This document shows, one piece after another, positions 1 to 10,531 of a stretch of 64,000 nt of DNA. The position numbers were made by a program, and so were the translations under genes. Numbering within the stretch: position 1 is the first letter of the stretch; each line of letters starts with the position of its first letter. This stretch comes from Ceratorhiza oryzae-sativae (lineage: Eukaryota > Basidiomycota > Agaricomycetes > Cantharellales > Ceratobasidiaceae): the NCBI GenBank assembly GCA_030998015.1, contig JARWMV010000233.1:2046001-2110000 (forward strand), in the 5' to 3' direction. The notes beneath the pieces are model-generated. The model did no database searches, had not been told where the DNA came from, and saw nothing but the letters and a program-made list of their open reading frames with translations.

Positions 1-330
1 CTGGGCCACTCTTTAGGATTAGTCGTTTGAAGAGTGGTGGTCGAGAAGAATTTACACTTCGAGCCACGTATCCTGTTTATGACGCTTGGCTGACTAAGCG
101 TTATACAAACGTGGCGCTGGTTGTTCCGTGTCATGATGTAACTTGAATGAAGTGAACGAGGTTGTAGCCAACCATTATGTATAGAGATTGACCAGCCCAA
201 CTGGCACAATCAGACGAAAGAATTCCCAGTCGTCATATAGGAGCTAAGCCAACAAAGCAGCATAATATAGTTTATGGAAGTTACAGGCATCAGACGCTCT
301 GTACTAGTTCTAAATTCTGAGAATAGAAGA
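1..330. other. Intergenic, no gene seen
   Basis: No coding-quality open frame, RNA gene or repeat could be supported here. It lies downstream of the 3' end of the minus-strand carrier-like gene. Confidence 0.5.
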
Positions 331-1899
331 TTAAGTTCTCCGCCAAAAAAATTTACTACGTCTTAATAAATTTTCTTCCAAAACACTGAGCTCAAGACTT
401 AGTCTTCTTGTCCCACCTAAGAGATATCTCCGATGAGTGATGCCAAAGATTAAAGGAACAAGTGACTCACAAATCCAGAAAGAGCTTCCACAAGACTGAA
501 ACATGAGACCTTGAAGCCCGTTAGCCAAAATCCTCGTCTTGAGTCCCCGCCCGAAAAGTCCGGTAATACCATCCGTGAGAACCACCGCGCGAGCAGCCTC
601 AGCTGGATCACGCGAATTAGCTGGTAGTGTGAAATAAACACCAGGTGCACTCACAATACGAGATGCGGGTATCATTTACTTGACGATATGTCTTAACCAC
701 TCGGAGCGAATTGGACACGGTATCAGAAACAACAGACGCGCAAAATCCGATAAAGGCCAGTCGAAGCAACCATGGGAAGAGAGGATGCTTGGGAGGCGCG
801 GTGATAATTTCAGACAGGTAGTTGTACTATCAAAAAATTTGGTAAATAAGGGCGTCTCAGCGCGAAATATGAATACGTGCAGTTGCAAACCAAGGGTAAT
901 GCCCCACAAATGTTGCCGCCGCGGTGGCGAGTGCACCCCACCACAATGAAGTGATACCGTCCGTTTTAACACGTTGACGAAGAAGGGTGGTGCCTCGAGC
1001 ACCTTGGGCCTGGAGAGTCGTCTTAAGCGTGTCGATTGGGGTCAACAGGATTCGGAAGCCAGCAGCGCTATCATAGAGTCAATATTTTCTCATGTATCTG
1101 CCATTAAACATACCATGCAGAAGCAAAGATAGTCTTTATCGGGCGGGGCAGATTTGCAAGATACGAATTAGATTGAAGGAGAGCGAGAATACCGGCATTG
1201 GCTGCGGTATCGCCAAACCTCGAGACCGGCCCTGTACAACTTCCAGTCACAAGAATTCTCACGAAGAACGAATAGAATGTGTACCTTGAATCAAAGCAGC
1301 CCCGAGGCCACGATAGTACCGCCCCATTCCCCCATCCAAGTACAGTGTGCGTACTGCTATGGTAAAAGAGGTCCCGAAGCGGTATTGGTAGTTCATGACT
1401 GTTCGAAAGGCTAAACGATAGAGGCCTAGTGAACGTAATAGAGTCAACGGATGCGTGATTAATACCATCAAAGTCAAGACTTGAATAACCATCGCTATAA
1501 TTGGTGAAAATAAGCACTAATCGAGTTCAAACAGCATTCAACGCACCAGCCGCTCCACTTAAACCTCCCCCAAGTGCCTTCTTCAGCGCCCCCTTGAGAT
1601 CAAACTTGAGCCCAAGTCAGCATTCTGATTTACCTTATTCACGAGCAGCCCAACATCAGACACACCTCAACATCATCTGCATCGATCCAACCCTTAATGA
1701 AGATAGCGAGGAGAAATGCGGCCAATAGCATCCAGAATCCTCTCCAAGCATACCACCCCCAAGTACGCGGCTTGAGTTGGACGTTGGATATTTCGGCAGA
1801 ATCATTCTGCTGTAACAGTGGAGTTCTCTCATCCGAAATGGCAGGTCCAACGCTGTGAATTCGACGGCCGCCGTCCTCGATGTCGTTCGGAGGGGGCAT
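331..1899 (-). CDS. Mitochondrial-carrier-fold (SLC25-like) membrane protein
   Basis: The spliced minus-strand product starts at the ATG at 1899 and has an N-terminal tail with an acidic dileucine motif (DERTPLL), then one hydrophobic segment (WMLLAAFLLAIFI). A carrier-type body follows: PLSRFGDTAANAGILAL, then TPIDTLKTTLQAQG, a PxD-type carrier signature, at about 1000-1045, and later SNSLRVVKTYRQ and GLFGRGLKTRILANGLQG. At least four introns separate these blocks; for example, one begins GTGAGT after TRISY near 690 and ends at CAG near 605. The last block appears shifted by one base near 499-501, where an extra T on the coding strand would give a short LWKLFLDL-like end; as written the frame runs on to 331. 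The transported substrate cannot be told. The dileucine tail hints at vacuolar or endosomal rather than mitochondrial location (inference). Confidence 0.7.
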
Positions 1900-3120
1900 T
1901 GCGGTCAATGGGCCCGATGTGGGGAAGAACAAGGTGCGACATGGCGTCACACACGGCCGCTGTCAGCAAGATCAGGGCGCTTGTTTCGCCCGAGTATTTG
2001 TTAGTCATAGGCCCTGGAGCGAGATTGCTGACACATGCCGCATACAATTCACCATTGTCACCCTCCAGTTCGCATTTATCAAAGACTTAGTACCGGGTGG
2101 CACTCCACCTCTGAATCACGCAGAAAACGTTTACTTTAATCTTCCCGCTTGTAATTCGTCGGTCAAGATATTTTGTATGAGGCATGTTGCGGTCTTAGAA
2201 TCGATGCTAAAATGGATCTCTCGGATTGGGGATTGGTGAGGGCAAGAGGGAATTCGTAGCCGAAACCAGGGTCAAAATTGGTCATTTCAGGCGGCCGTGG
2301 GGTAAAAACAGAGTGGAATAGAACGTTCGGGTACCGACATAGATTATGTGCTGAGACGAGACAACATATCAGGTCCGTATTTCATATGCTGCTTGCATTC
2401 TTTTATAACGTGGCACTCAGAAATCTGTGCGCTGCTCTTCGTGACCACTAGTTAATACGTTGCTTTAGTCATGCCAATAACGGAAACGCCGGATTTACTC
2501 TGATTTTCCAATGCGGAACCCGCGTGAAACCTTTGTTTTGGAATCGACTACGTCAATTTTGTTGCGATAAGTACACATAAAAGCCCCTGATGCATAGGTA
2601 TGTGTGAGACCGACTATCGCGGCAGTTACTTTGGAAGCGAGAAGAACTGGCTCAATTGAACAACTGTTACATTACCTCAATTTACCATGATGTTATTAGT
2701 GCAATCTTTTTGCATTCCATTGACTACAACATTCACCCCCCATTGTTTGCGCACAGGGGACGAGCGTGAGAGTACCCTACAACACCGGCAGCTCGCATAC
2801 GCTCCAAAAACCAAGGCACTCGAACCTCATATGATGGCCAGGGATGATGAAACTGGCCTAGAAATGCCTCCAGGCCTACCAGACGGCCAAAGATTGTCGT
2901 TATCTGGTATCATGATACCTCAACTTTTTACGGACACGACCGGAAGAAACGTGGCTGGAATCTCAAAAGTTCATACCCTGAATTGACACCAAGAGTTCGG
3001 GGCGCAACAGCAACGGTCTCAGGCTGGGTACCAGCAGAATTCGGCTTTTTGAAAAGTTGCGATGGGTGAGCTCTGTGTGCGTACATCTCAATCTAACCTA
3101 TCACTAGCCAGTTACATTTC
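1900..3120. other. Non-coding or relic stretch, no supported gene
   Basis: Frames are short and low in coding character. The first part is the 5' flank of the carrier-like gene; nothing else could be recognised on either strand. Confidence 0.45.
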
Positions 3121-3189
3121 AGAATGTCTGATTCGGAGGATCCTGCTGGCTGGCAAGAGCAGAGAAGTTTACACAATGAATGCTGACTC

Positions 3190-3770
3190 TGCGCACAGTT
3201 TAGATGTGCTGTAGAATGGGTCATGCGAGAGTGCCCAGAACGAGTCCATACATTTGTTTATGATAGTGCTCGGATGCACACTGAGCATCACCCTACCGCA
3301 CCAACAGCAATAAGGATGTCAAAGGACGAATCCAATTTTCGCATCACCCTCATGGATGCAAGTGGAAAAAAGACCAAGGTGCCAATTGGTAATCCCAAGT
3401 TTCCAGACGGATCTGAGTAACAGCTCTATCTCCCTAACAAGATGTTTAAGGGTATGGTCAAGCTGTTAAGAGAGCGCAGCTAATGACGTCTCTGGTCTTG
3501 AATTGGAGTGCCCGTTTAAATGCGCTGATCTTCAGGCTAGCTGCTGCTATCGTCAAATGATGTTGGACCTCATTCAACGCTCACAGTGAGCAAAAGGCGA
3601 TTCTCCAAATACTTTCAGAGAGGTTTGGCAGGGAAGTTAACTTCCTATCAAAATTTCACTGTGAACTGAATCACATCGAACAACTCTGGGGCCACACTAA
3701 GGGCATACACCCAAAAATGCCAGTCTCATGTCTGACGTCTGACGTCTGACGTTGAGAAAAATATGCTGGA
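3190..3770 (+). pseudogene. Degenerate DDE-superfamily endonuclease (transposase) remnant
   Basis: Coding-like stretches on the plus strand resemble the domesticated or dead DDE endonucleases that are abundant in agaricomycetes. An open piece at 3193-3420 (MRECPERVHTFVYDSARM...) ends in TAA and continues in the same frame as QLYLPNKMFKGMVKLL. A later piece reads CPFKCADLQASCCYRQ, and after a one-base shift the family signature appears at about 3640-3710: FLSKFHCELNHIEQLWGHTK, with the catalytic-type E of the HIEQLWG block. In-frame stops and at least one frameshift make it non-functional. The assignment rests on the FHCELNxIEQxWG motif from memory of the family, not on a search. Confidence 0.6.
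3731..3752. repeat. Short tandem repeat of TGACGTC units
   Basis: Three adjacent copies of a seven-base TGACGTC-like unit lie just upstream of the F-box relic. Each contains a CRE/bZIP-type TGACGT half-site. Whether it has any regulatory role is unknown, because the flanking genes are dead. Confidence 0.6.
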
Positions 3771-3843
3771 AGCACTGAGCTGTGTTCCAGTCCAGTATAA
3801 TCGAAAGTAATTTACACCTTAACCACATGGACAATATATACTC

Positions 3844-5513
3844 GTGCTGAAATCTTACACTTTTGTTTCAGGTTTGTTGCTCAATCACATCTGTTTGTTC
3901 ACGCATATGCGCAAGGAATGGACGGACCAAATGCTGCAGCCACTGAGTGGATGCGACGTTGGCTACGGTTGCACAGGCGTCCATGTCGTGCATTGTTTGA
4001 AGTCACCACGCCTTTCATTTGGGAGCGTGTTTCCGGCGCAAAACATCTCTGGCGACTACTCGATTCTATCTACATGGCACTCGAACCCACCATAATTATA
4101 AGTTTTACAATTTATTACAAGGAAATTTGATGGAAGGTCCTTGAAGAAAACAAATAGTAGTCCTGACGCTTTGACTTTTGCGCACCTAACGTGAAGAGTC
4201 TGGAAACGTATGGAACACACGCTGCGACCTTTATGATTACCGGCTGGCCTGTTCTGATTTCTCGTGCTCGTCAACGTGCGCTTCTTCCCAACTTGCAGTA
4301 TCTGAAAATTAATTTTCAAAGCTATTCCCAAGGTGGCGAATAGCCCCTCTGGATTGCCGCATTCGCTTCGCCCTCTCTTACAACCTTCTCAATCGTGCTA
4401 CATCCTTGCTTGTCACTATCTCCGCTCCTGTCACACCGTGCCGCCTCGCATATAATGCAAACAATCGCTTATTTTCACTCTAAAATGCGCAAATTAGAAC
4501 TCTGTCCCTCTCAGGTAGCTCACAAGTACGCCCGCGACCACGAAGGTATCACAGGTCTATTCTTACCAGGAGAAAATCGAGATTATCACGAATATTTGTC
4601 TTAGCTTCATTAGATCGCCCGGCTGGGTGGTAGTTTCGCGTGGTTCGAGAAAGAACCTCTCCCTGTGGTGGGCGCCCTACCTCGCCTTCAAAGGATTCAC
4701 ATATACATGGATGGAGGCGCCGTTGGCCCGCACCCTGACCTTGGCTCCTTAATATAGGACGAATCATTTCCTTCGTTGCACGAGCTGAAATTAGACAAGC
4801 CGCATATTGATCTACTGAAGGGCCTATTGAGCAACAAGTATTTCGTTCGACGACTCAATACATTAGTTCTGGGAATTGAGGATGAATACTTTGGTTTTGA
4901 CATCATCCATGGTGTCTGGGAGCTTGGGGAGTTCCAGTTTCCTGTATTATTCGGCTACCTTGAGAACTTGAAACATCTAGAGGTTACGGTCCATAAACCG
5001 GCCGTGTTACTCCCTCTGACCAGCACCGTCATAAAAGCCATGTTGTCTCTTCCACTGAACACCCTTGCCCTCCATATAGGGGCAGAAGACATGGATGTGT
5101 TATGGCCCGAAATGGTCGAACTGCAAGTGCTAGATTGTACCGTTGACCTAGCAGACATTTTTATCTACGTTCTCATCCCGAGCCTCCGCTACTTTGAGGT
5201 GGACTTGAGTCTGCACAACCCGCAGAAGCTGAAATGTCGACATCACGTTACCCCTGTTGTGTCTTTAGAAGTTCTCAAGGGCAGTGCGGGACTTGAACAT
5301 ATGTGCTCAGGTAGCGCAGAATTCGAACTCGTAGCAAGGTAAGTGAGAGGGACGTTGAGACTTTTTCTGGGGATTTAACCAAACTGTATATCGCTTCTGG
5401 AGCTCTGGCCCGAGCTCGAACGAGTAGAGTGGAACGCGGGAGAGAGCTTCGCCCTAACATCCACAAAACATCTCAACGACAAAGGCTGTAGCCTTGCAAT
5501 CCATCAAAGTTAA
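3844..5513 (+). pseudogene. F-box/LRR-like protein relic
   Basis: Fragments in shifting frames line up into one F-box/leucine-rich-like protein. In order these are: WERVSGAKHLWRLL (about 4020), SLETYGTHAATFMITGWPVL (about 4197-4256), LPNLQYLKINFQSYSQGG (about 4288), CPSQVAHKYARDHEG (about 4502-4547), FAWFEKEPLPVVGALPRLQR, then the longest clean part 4776-5342 (LHELKLDKPHIDLLKGLLS ... LRYFEVDLSLHNPQKLK), and finally LELWPELERVEWNAGESFAL to a TAA near 5513. An in-frame TAG sits just before the clean part (about 4754), and several frameshifts lie upstream. A GTAAGT at 5341 could be a real donor. The leucine-spaced pattern is typical of large basidiomycete F-box-like families. It is almost certainly a pseudogene. 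Confidence 0.65.
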
Positions 5514-5725
5514 AATGCCAAAAACTCAATATTATTCTCGAATAGTTTAACTACACGTATTAATGATATGCTATGCTAGACAACTGGTTGCTCGTGGGAC
5601 AGACACCGCCAAACTCATGTACCCAAATAAGAAACTTGTGGCACCCTTCTCATCACGTGCCCCAAATTTACCTCCACCCCGCACTTTCTTCTAACCACCA
5701 TATTTACCCTTGCCAATCAATAGCC

Positions 5726-6146
5726 ATGGGAATCTCGTACTATGACGAAGTCGAAATCGAAGATATGGTCTGGGACGAGGCCAAGGGTGTATACCACTAC
5801 CCGTGTCCATGTGGAGATCGGTTCGAGATTTCGAGGCAGCAGTTGGCGAACTATGAGGATGTGGCGACGTGCCCGAGTTGCAGTTTGATCATACGGGTGA
5901 TATATGATCCTGTGAGCAAATCATGATATTTTCCTTTTGACCCTTTGAGCTAAGCACTGCATGTAGCTGGACTTTGAGGATGATGAACCCGAGGAAGACG
6001 ATGGCGATCCAGGGGAAGAAGAAGAGGAAGATGGCACCGACAGCGAGAATGAGGAGGGCAAAGACGAAAAGTTTGAAGATGCCCTCGAGAACCTGAACCT
6101 AAACGACGAGCCAGCCATCGTGAACCTCGTCGAGACTCGCGCATGA
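5726..6146 (+). CDS. DPH3: Diphthamide biosynthesis protein 3 (CSL zinc finger)
   Basis: Two exons (5726-5911 and 5967-6146) joined across a 55-nt GTGAGC...TAG intron give 121 residues. The first exon is a complete CSL zinc-finger: [10 protein letters not shown] at the start, then CPCGDRF and [14 protein letters not shown] supplying the four zinc cysteines. DPH3 is the electron donor to the DPH1-DPH2 radical enzyme in diphthamide formation on eEF2, and also works with Elongator in tRNA modification (known for the family). The acidic C-terminal tail ([11 protein letters not shown] ...) is longer than in yeast Dph3, as in other basidiomycetes. The start was chosen at [13 protein letters not shown], the conserved N-terminus; the frame is open upstream to 5573, but that part looks like 5'UTR. 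Confidence 0.93.
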
Positions 6147-6370
6147 CTCATTCGACCGGATCTTATATGTATACTAGAGTAAGTGCGTTCGAATCAATCA
6201 GCCCATGTCAATTCAACAGAAGAGGCACAGTTGATACAGGTGGATAGCATGGATACATCATTTATCGAATTCCAATCCCAATCCCGAAAGCGAAAGCGAA
6301 AGCAGAATCGTCTATACCAGAAATTGCCCAAAGCTCTAAGACACCGGGAAAACGCATGAGCGCCGGTGCG

Positions 6371-8095
6371 CTATTTGGATTTCACATCCCCAGCTTCCCA
6401 TTCGGCACGTTCTATTACCGGCGTAAAATGGGGCACGTACCACTCGTCGATCGGCGTGGCCAAGACCGGTGCATCATCCGTATCGCCACTTTGCGTTCGA
6501 AGGTACTGCCATTCGCCTCCACTACCACTATATCTTCTGGTCGCCTTGGTCGACCAGTCGGAGCATTCGAGGCTGTCAGCGGGCGAATCGACCGGGCTCG
6601 GGATATCTGGCAGGTCCATGGGGCAAGGGTCCATTACCGGGATGGAGAGTTTCATCGCATTCGCTGGGCTGGGAATGGCAGGGGGTTCAGAAGCTGAAGC
6701 TGGCGGAGACGAATCGCGCGCGGTGGGCGACATCGGTTTTCGGATCCCCAGTCCGGAGATGGCCTCTGTGAGCATATGCACATCCAACCTTAGGCCAAAC
6801 GGCTTGAGCAAGCTGTGCGACCACGTTGGGGATTCAGGAGCGTGCGGCGTTGAGCTTCTACACTCTGTCGTGGGACTGGGCGCGAGTTTTGGACTGGCCG
6901 GTAGATCCGGGCTACTAAATGTCTGGAGAGGGATCGGGTCGTTGGGCAAGACGGGCCGAGGTTTGTGCAGCTTTCCTGGCTTGGAACGTGGCGTAACGGG
7001 GGCGGGGAGCACATGCTCGGGTACGGGTGGCGATAGGCGTGGGGCGGTTGATGCGCGAATCAGAGGAGTCAAAATAGCGGATTCTGTGATACCAGTTTTG
7101 TGGTCGTGGTTGGGGAGGACGTAGATCTCTTGGGTGGGGTAGTCGTCTGGATCCTGATGGGCGGAGTACTGCTACCTCCGCCTGAATATCGAGCGTACGC
7201 AATGTCCCTGGCAGCAATATGAAGCTCTGCAAATCCGAGTGGCCCACGGCTATCTGCCTCGGCGTCTATGATCGCTCTGCGAACCAGATCCCGCAGCTCA
7301 TCCATGGCCCGGTCTTTCTCCGATGATTCAGAATAACACATCGAGCTCCCCAGACTAGGGATATCGGGATATGCTATACTCGATTGCATGGACCCGAGCT
7401 CTTCATCCGACTCGGCCATGCAATATGAGCGGATAGACGGGCTGGGAGAGCAGGATGGGCGCGAAGAGTTCATTGGGGTATCACATCTAAATTCGACGAG
7501 GGATTCGCTGTCCGAGCACGGCGAAGTCGAGAGGGAGACTTCGGAGACGTTTGACCACGCCGAGTCGGAACGGGAGTGCGAGCTACGTGAAGAGTAATTT
7601 GTGTTGGTGTCGATGGTCGTTTGCAGACCGACAGCATGAGCCAGGAATCGGAGGACGCTGTCAATCTGCTCCTCGTCTGATCTGTATGCACATCGCGATC
7701 ATCAGCACACGATACTCCCAACCCACGTATACCCACACTCACAAATCCGAATGACACTTCATCCCCCACTCCACAGCCTTGTGCAACAAACTCGCATGCG
7801 GGCCGTGTGCCCTCACCGCATTAAGCAACACACGCGGGTCCCACACGGCCGTTTTGGCGCTAAACCACGACGTTCGATCGGTCACTCGACCGGGCTCGAC
7901 CGATTCGGCCAGGGAGCTCGATGGTGTTGAGGATGTCGACGTATAAGGTTGGTGGGGGCGCGTGGCGACGTCTGCGGCGCGCACAAACGTCCCGCTCGGC
8001 TTGATGTCTGCCCATGAACGGTCAAACGCCGGTGTTTCGGTCGTGTGGCGCGGGCGGGGGGCGTGGTGAGGGCGTGGGGATATACAGGCTGTCAT
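6371..8095 (-). CDS. Ser/Pro-rich disordered hypothetical protein
   Basis: Starts at the ATG at 8095. Exon 1 runs to 7743, a GTGAGT...ACAG intron follows at 7682-7742, and coding continues from 7681. The N-terminal part has the only ordered-looking segments: WDPRVLLNAVRAHGPHASLL, then DEEQIDSVLRFLAHAVGLQ across the splice, and a helix at EKDRAMDELRDLVRRAIIDA (about 7240-7320). The rest is low-complexity Ser, Pro and Thr with many SP/TP sites. Near 7071-7074 the frame shifts; one extra T in a run of four on the coding strand would join NPLF to TPLIRAST without an intron, although a short intron is also possible. No known domain was recognised. It looks like a fungal regulatory or scaffolding protein, but that is only an impression. 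Confidence 0.65.
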
Positions 8096-8104
8096 CGTGG
8101 GATG

Positions 8105-8130
8105 GAGAGAGAGAGAGAGAGAGAGAGAGA
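8105..8130. repeat. (GA)13 microsatellite in the 5' leader
   Basis: Thirteen GA units lie 10 bp upstream of the start codon of the disordered-protein gene, so they read as (CT)n in its presumed 5' leader. CT-rich leaders are common upstream of fungal genes. Confidence 0.9.
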
Positions 8131-8955
8131 ATTGCAACAGGCAGCGGGGATTTATAGACTCGACCGGGGCCCTATGACATAGGGGGAATGAGGGCGCGTT
8201 TGGGATAGCCTTGGCTCGTAGCCGAGGTGCCGGGTCAATCCAAGGGATATGGCCCCCCACGTTATTTCTCGCTTTTGACACCGGAATGAAACGGCCTCGA
8301 GGCGACACAGCAAATTGGGATCCGGGCGTGACCAAGAGCCAAACGTGAACGCCGTACAAAAGTCGTCGAAGATTGGACTTTTTTTTTTTTTTTTTGGGAC
8401 GAGGACCAAGGGCACAAGACCGAAAATTTTAGCAGGACGTCGATGGCGCTCGCTTTTTAGGATTAGAGTGGTGGCGAGTACTGCCTTTTGGTCGAGCTTT
8501 GCACGACGACTCGAGGTGGTCAAGACAGAGACGTCCAAATTGAAGAAACACGTGTCAATAGTATTATGTCATGGAGCCCCCAAGATAGGGGCTAGACTCG
8601 GCGCGAAACGGGTTTGGGACGTCAGCGGAGGCATTTTGGGCCCTATCGTGCAAAGCAAGACCGCCGCTGAAAAACGGACACGGTGCCCAGGAAATCATCT
8701 ATCATAGCCTCGTCCAGTGGCTACCATGAGAACCAGTTTGCTGGAGCTCGGTGATGATCGGCGCCCCAGCAAGCGCACCAAACAGCAGACGCGTTGACCA
8801 ATCTTATCGCTGCGATCGCAAATTGGGTATATCAACATCCATCAAATACGGAGAAACAACAGTCGGCAGGACAAGATAGACAGAATATGTACGTGCGATA
8901 AAGCAAACAGTACAGCGTGAAATGAGGTAAGAGTCGTGAAATTCGTATAGTCCAT
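8131..8955. other. Intergenic region with a T17 tract
   Basis: No gene is supported. A run of 17 T lies at 8379-8395. The right part is the 3' flank of the WHI2-like gene; the left part is the upstream region of the disordered-protein gene. Open frames here are short and uncharacteristic. Confidence 0.5.
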
Positions 8956-10237
8956 TTATATCTGTCATTCAATGAGCGACCAAGGCTTAGGACGACAACG
9001 CAGCAAGGACTCACCAAGCTCAACTCGAGCGTCCACACTCGCCTCGCCCAAAGCTTGACGAGGTGTTTCGGCGAGGTGGCAGTGGGGGGCAAGATGGCTT
9101 CGGCACCGTCCCACCAGCACTTGCGCTAATACGAGTAAATGTTTAACCAGCACCTTCATTGGGAAAGAAAGGAGCACATACAGCAGGTTTACGCCAAAAC
9201 AACAACAATTTTTGGGCAGTCGCCATCTGTTGAGTGTCGATCGTTGCCTGGCCACCATCTATCACATGGCGCCATGAGCTAGAGAATTTAAAAAATCGGG
9301 CAAAGGGAATGACATACCGGCAGGATGGTTAATGCCTGTCTTGAGCAACACGAGCGCAATCGACGAAATGCAACAGCGATTCGGCTCGAGCGCGCGGTAA
9401 CCCCAGGTGTCGTCTCGGTTAAAGCCACTCATACAGAGCATGTCAATCAAATGTTGTTCAGCAACATTGTTTTCCTTGTTCACGTTCCGCTGTAATTCCA
9501 TCCACATCAGCACCAAAAATCATATGAGAATAGGCAAGGAAACTAACCTGCAGCGCCGTGAAAATGTGCTTCTTCTCCAACAACTGGATCCCGCTCTCGC
9601 GCTTCATGTCCAACAAGACCTGATTAGCGATCCCTTGATCGTCAGTACCCGCACCACTCTTGCCACCATCGTCGGGCGGGATAACAAAGTATTCCAACTC
9701 TTCTCGCAACACAATGATCGCCTGTTTGGTCAACAGCGGGTTCTGGGAAGGGGATCCAAAGTCGATGGGTCCCGATGTCGGGCTCGTGCCTTCGAGGAGC
9801 GACTGCTGAGCGGCGAGTAGACCGGGTTGCGTGGCGGTACCGTAGAATCTGTCTTGAGAAATACGGAAGAACTCGAGCACGTAGTTGAAGCAGTCGGGGT
9901 CAAACTAGTCCATAGCACCAACAGGTTAACCGCTGCGCGACCCCCCCAACAGCCAATGCCCAAGACTCACGTCGACCATGTAAACATCCTCTCCTTCTTC
10001 CTCTTCGTACCCGCTCGTGCTGCCCGCCACACTCTGACGGCTCAACACCAAGCCGTTGGGGAACAAACACAACAGCACCGACTCGGGGAGATTCATGATC
10101 TTTTCCCTCTCGACTGAGAACCGGACCCCACGCAGGTCGAGTTGGAGACGCGCGAGGAGCTGGGGTTGGCCGGCGAGGTTGAGCCCGCCGGCAGGGGTTT
10201 GGGAGACTTGGGTGATGGGAGAGGCAGTGGTTGCCAT
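8956..10237 (-). CDS. WHI2: WHI2-like BTB/POZ-domain growth and stress regulator
   Basis: Exons: 10237-9971, 9904-9548, 9489-9318, 9226-9193 and then about 9128 to 8956, joined by GTGAGT/GTTAGT/GTATGT introns. The product opens with a BTB/POZ-type core: RLQLDLRGVRFSVEREKIMN and ESVLLCLFPNGLVLSRQ, then FDPDCFNYVLEFFR. It continues to EQHLIDMLCMSGFNRDDTWGYR and ends RKCWWDGAEAILPPTATS, then KLWARRVWTLELSLI. This arrangement matches fungal Whi2, which in yeast works with Psr phosphatases in stress response and TORC1 restraint. Exon phases agree everywhere except at the fourth donor (about 9192), where the frame closes only if one G is missing from GG before GTAAAC. Stop TAA is at 8956-8958. Confidence 0.75.
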
Positions 10238-10531
10238 TGTGAGAGATAATTAGGTTGGGAATAACGAGGGGGGTGGGATAGCGCCGGTGTGCTCGTCGCT
10301 TGGGATCGGACGAGTGCTCTCGAGGACACACGCGGTGGTCGGCAGGTCAAGCGGTCCGCACGTGTTGGACTATCTCGAACTCAGGCGCTTAGCATGGGTA
10401 TGGACAGGGGTGACGTAAGCTACATCATGTTTTGTTCTCAGAAAGACACCAAAGTATACATAAGTTACTGCTGCGATACACAACAAGGAGACATGGTACA
10501 GATACACAGGAGAGATAAAACTGTCTAAATC

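Noticed and set aside
6366..7124. Plus-strand open frame of 252 codons
   Set aside because: Antisense shadow of the Ser/Pro-rich protein; no splice logic or domain.
7069..7190. Intron at the frame change of the disordered-protein gene
   Set aside because: A GTAGCA...CACAG intron of about 92 nt would fit the phase, but a single missing T in the run at 7071-7074 joins the frames more simply and matches the window-wide pattern. Not excluded.
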